Origin: Oscillospiraceae bacterium
GTDB taxonomy: Bacteria; Bacillota_A; Clostridia; Oscillospirales; JAAYXM01
Direction: 5' to 3'
Assembly (NCBI GenBank): GCA_017408185.1
Contig: JAFQVE010000150.1
Span: 1 to 5,691, forward strand
DNA length: 5,691 nucleotides
The notes beneath the pieces were generated by a model that was not told the DNA's origin, searched no databases, and saw only the letters and a program-made list of their open reading frames with translations. Each line of letters begins with the position of its first letter. Positions within the stretch are counted from its first letter, which is position 1. Below are positions 3,399 through 5,691 of the stretch, piece after piece. The position numbers and the translations under genes were made by a program.

Positions 3399-5265
3399 AT
3401 CAAGAAGCGAACTTTCCGCACTCCGTGAAGAGTATGCAAAGGCATATGCCGCTCAGTCGAGAAGACTCATTGTCTGTGCCGGTACAGGTTGCGTTGCAGG
3501 CGGCTCCATGAAGATATATGACAGATTGAAGGAGCTTCTCAGCGAGCGCGGTCTCTCAGTTGCAGTTGATCTCGAGGTCGACCCCCACGGTGATATAATC
3601 GACCTTAAGAAAAGCGGTTGTCACGGTTACTGTGAGATCGGTCCTCTTCTCCGCATAGATCCCGAGGGTTGGTTATATACGAAGGTTCAGCTCTCCGATT
3701 GTGAGGAAATCGTCGAAAAGACCATCATCGGCGGCGAGCACATCGACCGTCTTGCATGCAAATGCGGTTGCAATACATATAAGAAAAATAGCGATATCCC
3801 GTTTTACAAAAACCAAACACATATCGTTCTTGACCAGTGTGGCACAATCAATGCCGATTCCATTCGCGAATATATCGCCGTCGGCGGATATTCCGCTTTG
3901 GAAAAAGCGCTTTTTGAGATGTCTCCCGAAGCCATAACGGATGAGATTAAAAAATCAAATCTCCGTGGCCGCGGAGGCGGCGGCTTCCCTGCCGGTCGCA
4001 AATGGGAGCAGGTTCGCCGCCAGAATACCCCACAGAAATACGTGGTTTGTAATGGTGACGAAGGTGACCCCGGCGCATTTATGGACGGAAGCATTATGGG
4101 CGGAGACCCGCATAGAATGATCGAAGGCATGATTATCGCAGGCATCGCAACCGGTGCAAGCGAGGGTTATATCTATGTCCGCGCCGAGTATCCCCTCGCA
4201 GTTGAGCGCCTCCACACTGCTATCGCACAGGCAGAGGAGCTTGGTATTCTCGGAGATAACATTCTCGGGTCGGAATTCTCATTCAAATTACATATAAGCC
4301 GCGGTGCAGGCGCATTTGTCTGCGGTGAAGGCAGTGCACTCACCGCATCAATCGAGGGCAAGCGTGGGTTCCCGCGAGTCAAGCCTCCGCGCACAACAGA
4401 GCACGGACTCTTTGACAAACCCACAGTTCTCAACAATGTTGAAACATTTGCCAATGTTCCGCTTATCATTTTAAACGGTGCCGATTGGTATCTCGGTATC
4501 GGAACGGAAAAGAGCCCGGGAACAAAGGCATTTGCACTTACGGGTAATATTATGAACACGGGTCTTATTGAAGTTCCGATGGGAACGACACTCCGCGAAA
4601 TCATCTTCGATATCGGCGGTGGTATGCGCGACGGTGCCGAGTTCAAGGCAGTTCAGATCGGTGGTCCGAGCGGCGCATGCTTAACACGTGAGCATCTCGA
4701 TCTCCCTCTCGACTTTGACACACTCAAAGGCGTCGGTGCAATGATCGGTTCGGGCGGACTCGTTGTTATGGATGATAAAACCTGTATGGTTGAGGTCGCA
4801 CGCTTCTTTATGAACTTCACCCAGAATGAATCCTGCGGAAAGTGTGTTCCCTGCCGCGAAGGCACGAAGCGTATGCTTGAAATTCTCGAGCGCATTGTTG
4901 CAGGTGAAGGACGTGACGGAGATATCGAGCTTCTTGAAGAGCTTGCAGATACCATTGTCAATACAGCTCTCTGCGGTCTCGGCAAATCCGCACCTAACCC
5001 GATTATCAGTACGATCAAGAACTTCCGTGAGGAATACGAAGCTCATATATATGAAAAGCGTTGCCCCGCAGGAGCTTGTCAGAAACTCAAGAAAATATAC
5101 ATCGACCCCGAGCTCTGCAAGGGCTGCTCCAAGTGTGCACGTCAGTGCCCGGTTGATGCAATTTCCGGTAAGATCAAAGAGCCGTTTACAATCGATCTTT
5201 CAAAGTGTATCCGTTGCGGCAGCTGCCTTGGTGCTTGCCCGTTTAAGGCTATAAAGGAGGCTTAA
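3391..5265 (+). CDS. hydB: NuoF-like flavoprotein subunit of NAD-linked/bifurcating [FeFe]-hydrogenase (HydB/HndC type)
   Basis: This 624-residue subunit should bind NAD(H) and FMN and route electrons between NADH, ferredoxin and the hydrogenase. Domains in order: a thioredoxin-like [2Fe-2S] domain (~20-110; Cys29, Cys34, Cys77, Cys81); a linker with an unusual CKCGC; the 51-kDa NADH/FMN core (~140-480) with GRGGGGFPAG (193-202), NGDEGDPGAF and GAGAFVCGEGSAL (305-317); an SLBB region (~390-440); the N3 [4Fe-4S] site CGKCVPC (Cys482, 485, 488) plus Cys528; an H-x5-C-x4-C segment (His552, Cys558, Cys563); and a C-terminal 2x[4Fe-4S] ferredoxin domain (Cys576/579/582/586 and 606/609/612/616). 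This layout is that of HydB/HndC and is longer than NuoF of complex I. The ATG start is chosen because AAGGAGG lies nine bases upstream. It overlaps hydC by 8 bases and ends 4 bases before the next gene. NAD-linked formate dehydrogenases use the same subunit type. Confidence 0.93.
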   Translation: MLKSRSELSALREEYAKAYAAQSRRLIVCAGTGCVAGGSMKIYDRLKELLSERGLSVAVDLEVDPHGDIIDLKKSGCHGYCEIGPLLRIDPEGWLYTKVQLSDCEEIVEKTIIGGEHIDRLACKCGCNTYKKNSDIPFYKNQTHIVLDQCGTINADSIREYIAVGGYSALEKALFEMSPEAITDEIKKSNLRGRGGGGFPAGRKWEQVRRQNTPQKYVVCNGDEGDPGAFMDGSIMGGDPHRMIEGMIIAGIATGASEGYIYVRAEYPLAVERLHTAIAQAEELGILGDNILGSEFSFKLHISRGAGAFVCGEGSALTASIEGKRGFPRVKPPRTTEHGLFDKPTVLNNVETFANVPLIILNGADWYLGIGTEKSPGTKAFALTGNIMNTGLIEVPMGTTLREIIFDIGGGMRDGAEFKAVQIGGPSGACLTREHLDLPLDFDTLKGVGAMIGSGGLVVMDDKTCMVEVARFFMNFTQNESCGKCVPCREGTKRMLEILERIVAGEGRDGDIELLEELADTIVNTALCGLGKSAPNPIISTIKNFREEYEAHIYEKRCPAGACQKLKKIYIDPELCKGCSKCARQCPVDAISGKIKEPFTIDLSKCIRCGSCLGACPFKAIKEA

Positions 5266-5269
5266 GAAT

Positions 5270-5691
5270 ATGTCGAATAAAGAATATATCACAGTTGACG
5301 GCATTCCGGTGCCTATAGAGGGTGAGAAAAACCTTCTTGAAGTTATCAGAAAAGCAGGCATAAAGCTTCCTACCTTCTGCTATCATTCCGACCTTTCCGT
5401 CTACGGTGCCTGCCGTATGTGTATGGTCGAAAACGAATGGGGCGGTCTTGATGCGGCTTGCTCAACACCTCCGCGCGCAGGTATGAAAATCAGAACAAAC
5501 ACCGAAAGGCTCCGCCGCTATCGTCGCAACATCCTCGAGCTTATCATTGCAAACCATTGCAACGATTGTACAACCTGTAAAAATAACCTCCGTTGCAAGC
5601 TTCAGGACCTTGCAATGAGATATAACATCGACGGTGTCCGCTTCCCGAACACCTCACACAACGCAAGACCGAAGGACGAATCCTCCGATTC
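5270..5691 (+). CDS. hydA: N-terminal part of a HydA-type [FeFe]-hydrogenase catalytic subunit, cut by the window end
   Basis: Only the first 140 codons are present. They show a plant-ferredoxin-type [2Fe-2S] domain with Cys37, Cys48, Cys51 and Cys64 (CYHSDLSVYGACRMC…C), followed by the His-Cys [4Fe-4S] motif H96-x3-C100-x2-C103-x5-C109 and LQDLA. The fragment ends in KDESSDS, where HydA proteins usually run on into the two [4Fe-4S] ferredoxin motifs and then the H-cluster domain. AAAGGAGG inside hydB lies nine bases before the ATG, and 4 bases separate the two genes. With the NuoE- and NuoF-like genes before it, this matches the hydC-hydB-hydA order. The H-cluster cysteines are not visible, so a NuoG-type N-terminus of a formate dehydrogenase is the main alternative. 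An extra Cys97 lies next to the ligand histidine. Confidence 0.82.
   Translation, partial: MSNKEYITVDGIPVPIEGEKNLLEVIRKAGIKLPTFCYHSDLSVYGACRMCMVENEWGGLDAACSTPPRAGMKIRTNTERLRRYRRNILELIIANHCNDCTTCKNNLRCKLQDLAMRYNIDGVRFPNTSHNARPKDESSD

Noticed and set aside
3804..5046. Several long - strand frames (up to 157 codons) opposite hydB
   Set aside because: hydB is a clear conserved gene over this whole stretch; the antisense frames follow from its codon bias.
1..5691. CRISPR array, insertion sequence, attachment site or prophage genes
   Set aside because: No regularly spaced direct repeats, terminal inverted repeats, transposase or integrase frames were seen; tRNA-Leu has no duplicated 3' fragment in the window.

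Overview
The window looks like a chromosomal segment from an anaerobic, fermentative Gram-positive bacterium of the class Clostridia, probably a gut Oscillospirales/Ruminococcaceae-type organism. The pointers are a C-terminal S-layer homology (SLH) domain, a Firmicutes-style one-piece tmRNA, purine-rich AAGGAGG ribosome binding sites with about 9-base spacing, and an operon for a multi-subunit NAD-linked, probably electron-bifurcating [FeFe]-hydrogenase. The taxon is inferred from these features, not from a database match.

Left part (1-2120). The 3' end of an SLH-domain gene enters from the left on the + strand and stops at 262, followed by a strong hairpin terminator. Everything from about 346 to 2120 belongs to the - strand and reads right to left: a near-consensus promoter (TTGACT-17-CATAAT), smpB, an alpha/beta-hydrolase (esterase-like) gene, the tmRNA gene ssrA, and a terminator. 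The two partners of trans-translation, SmpB and tmRNA, therefore flank an unrelated-looking hydrolase. The hydrolase stop codon touches the mature 5' end of the tmRNA with no gap. I see no convincing separate ssrA promoter, so the three may share a transcript.

Middle (2121-2369). This is a divergent intergenic region. It has a second near-consensus promoter on the + strand, a short palindrome of the form TACANNTGTA overlapping its -35 box, a complete tRNA-Leu(CAA) with encoded CCA, and a 14-bp hairpin terminator one base after the CCA.

Right part (2370-5691, + strand). A tightly packed operon encodes an ECF-transporter S-component-like membrane protein, a NuoE-like [2Fe-2S] subunit (HydC/HndA type), a NuoF-like flavoprotein (HydB/HndC type) with an N-terminal [2Fe-2S] domain and a C-terminal 2x[4Fe-4S] domain, and the N-terminal 140 codons of a HydA-type iron-sulfur subunit cut by the window end. 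Together the last three would make the soluble HydABC complex that couples NADH and reduced ferredoxin to H2. The H-cluster domain lies outside the window, so the hydrogenase assignment rests on subunit order and N-terminal motifs.

Nothing here is an obviously new defence or mobile system. The points most worth a second look are the smpB-hydrolase-ssrA arrangement, the asparagine-rich tmRNA tag that does not show an alanine resume codon, the odd smpB translation start, the S-component gene leading the hydrogenase operon, and a CxCxC insertion in the HydB linker.
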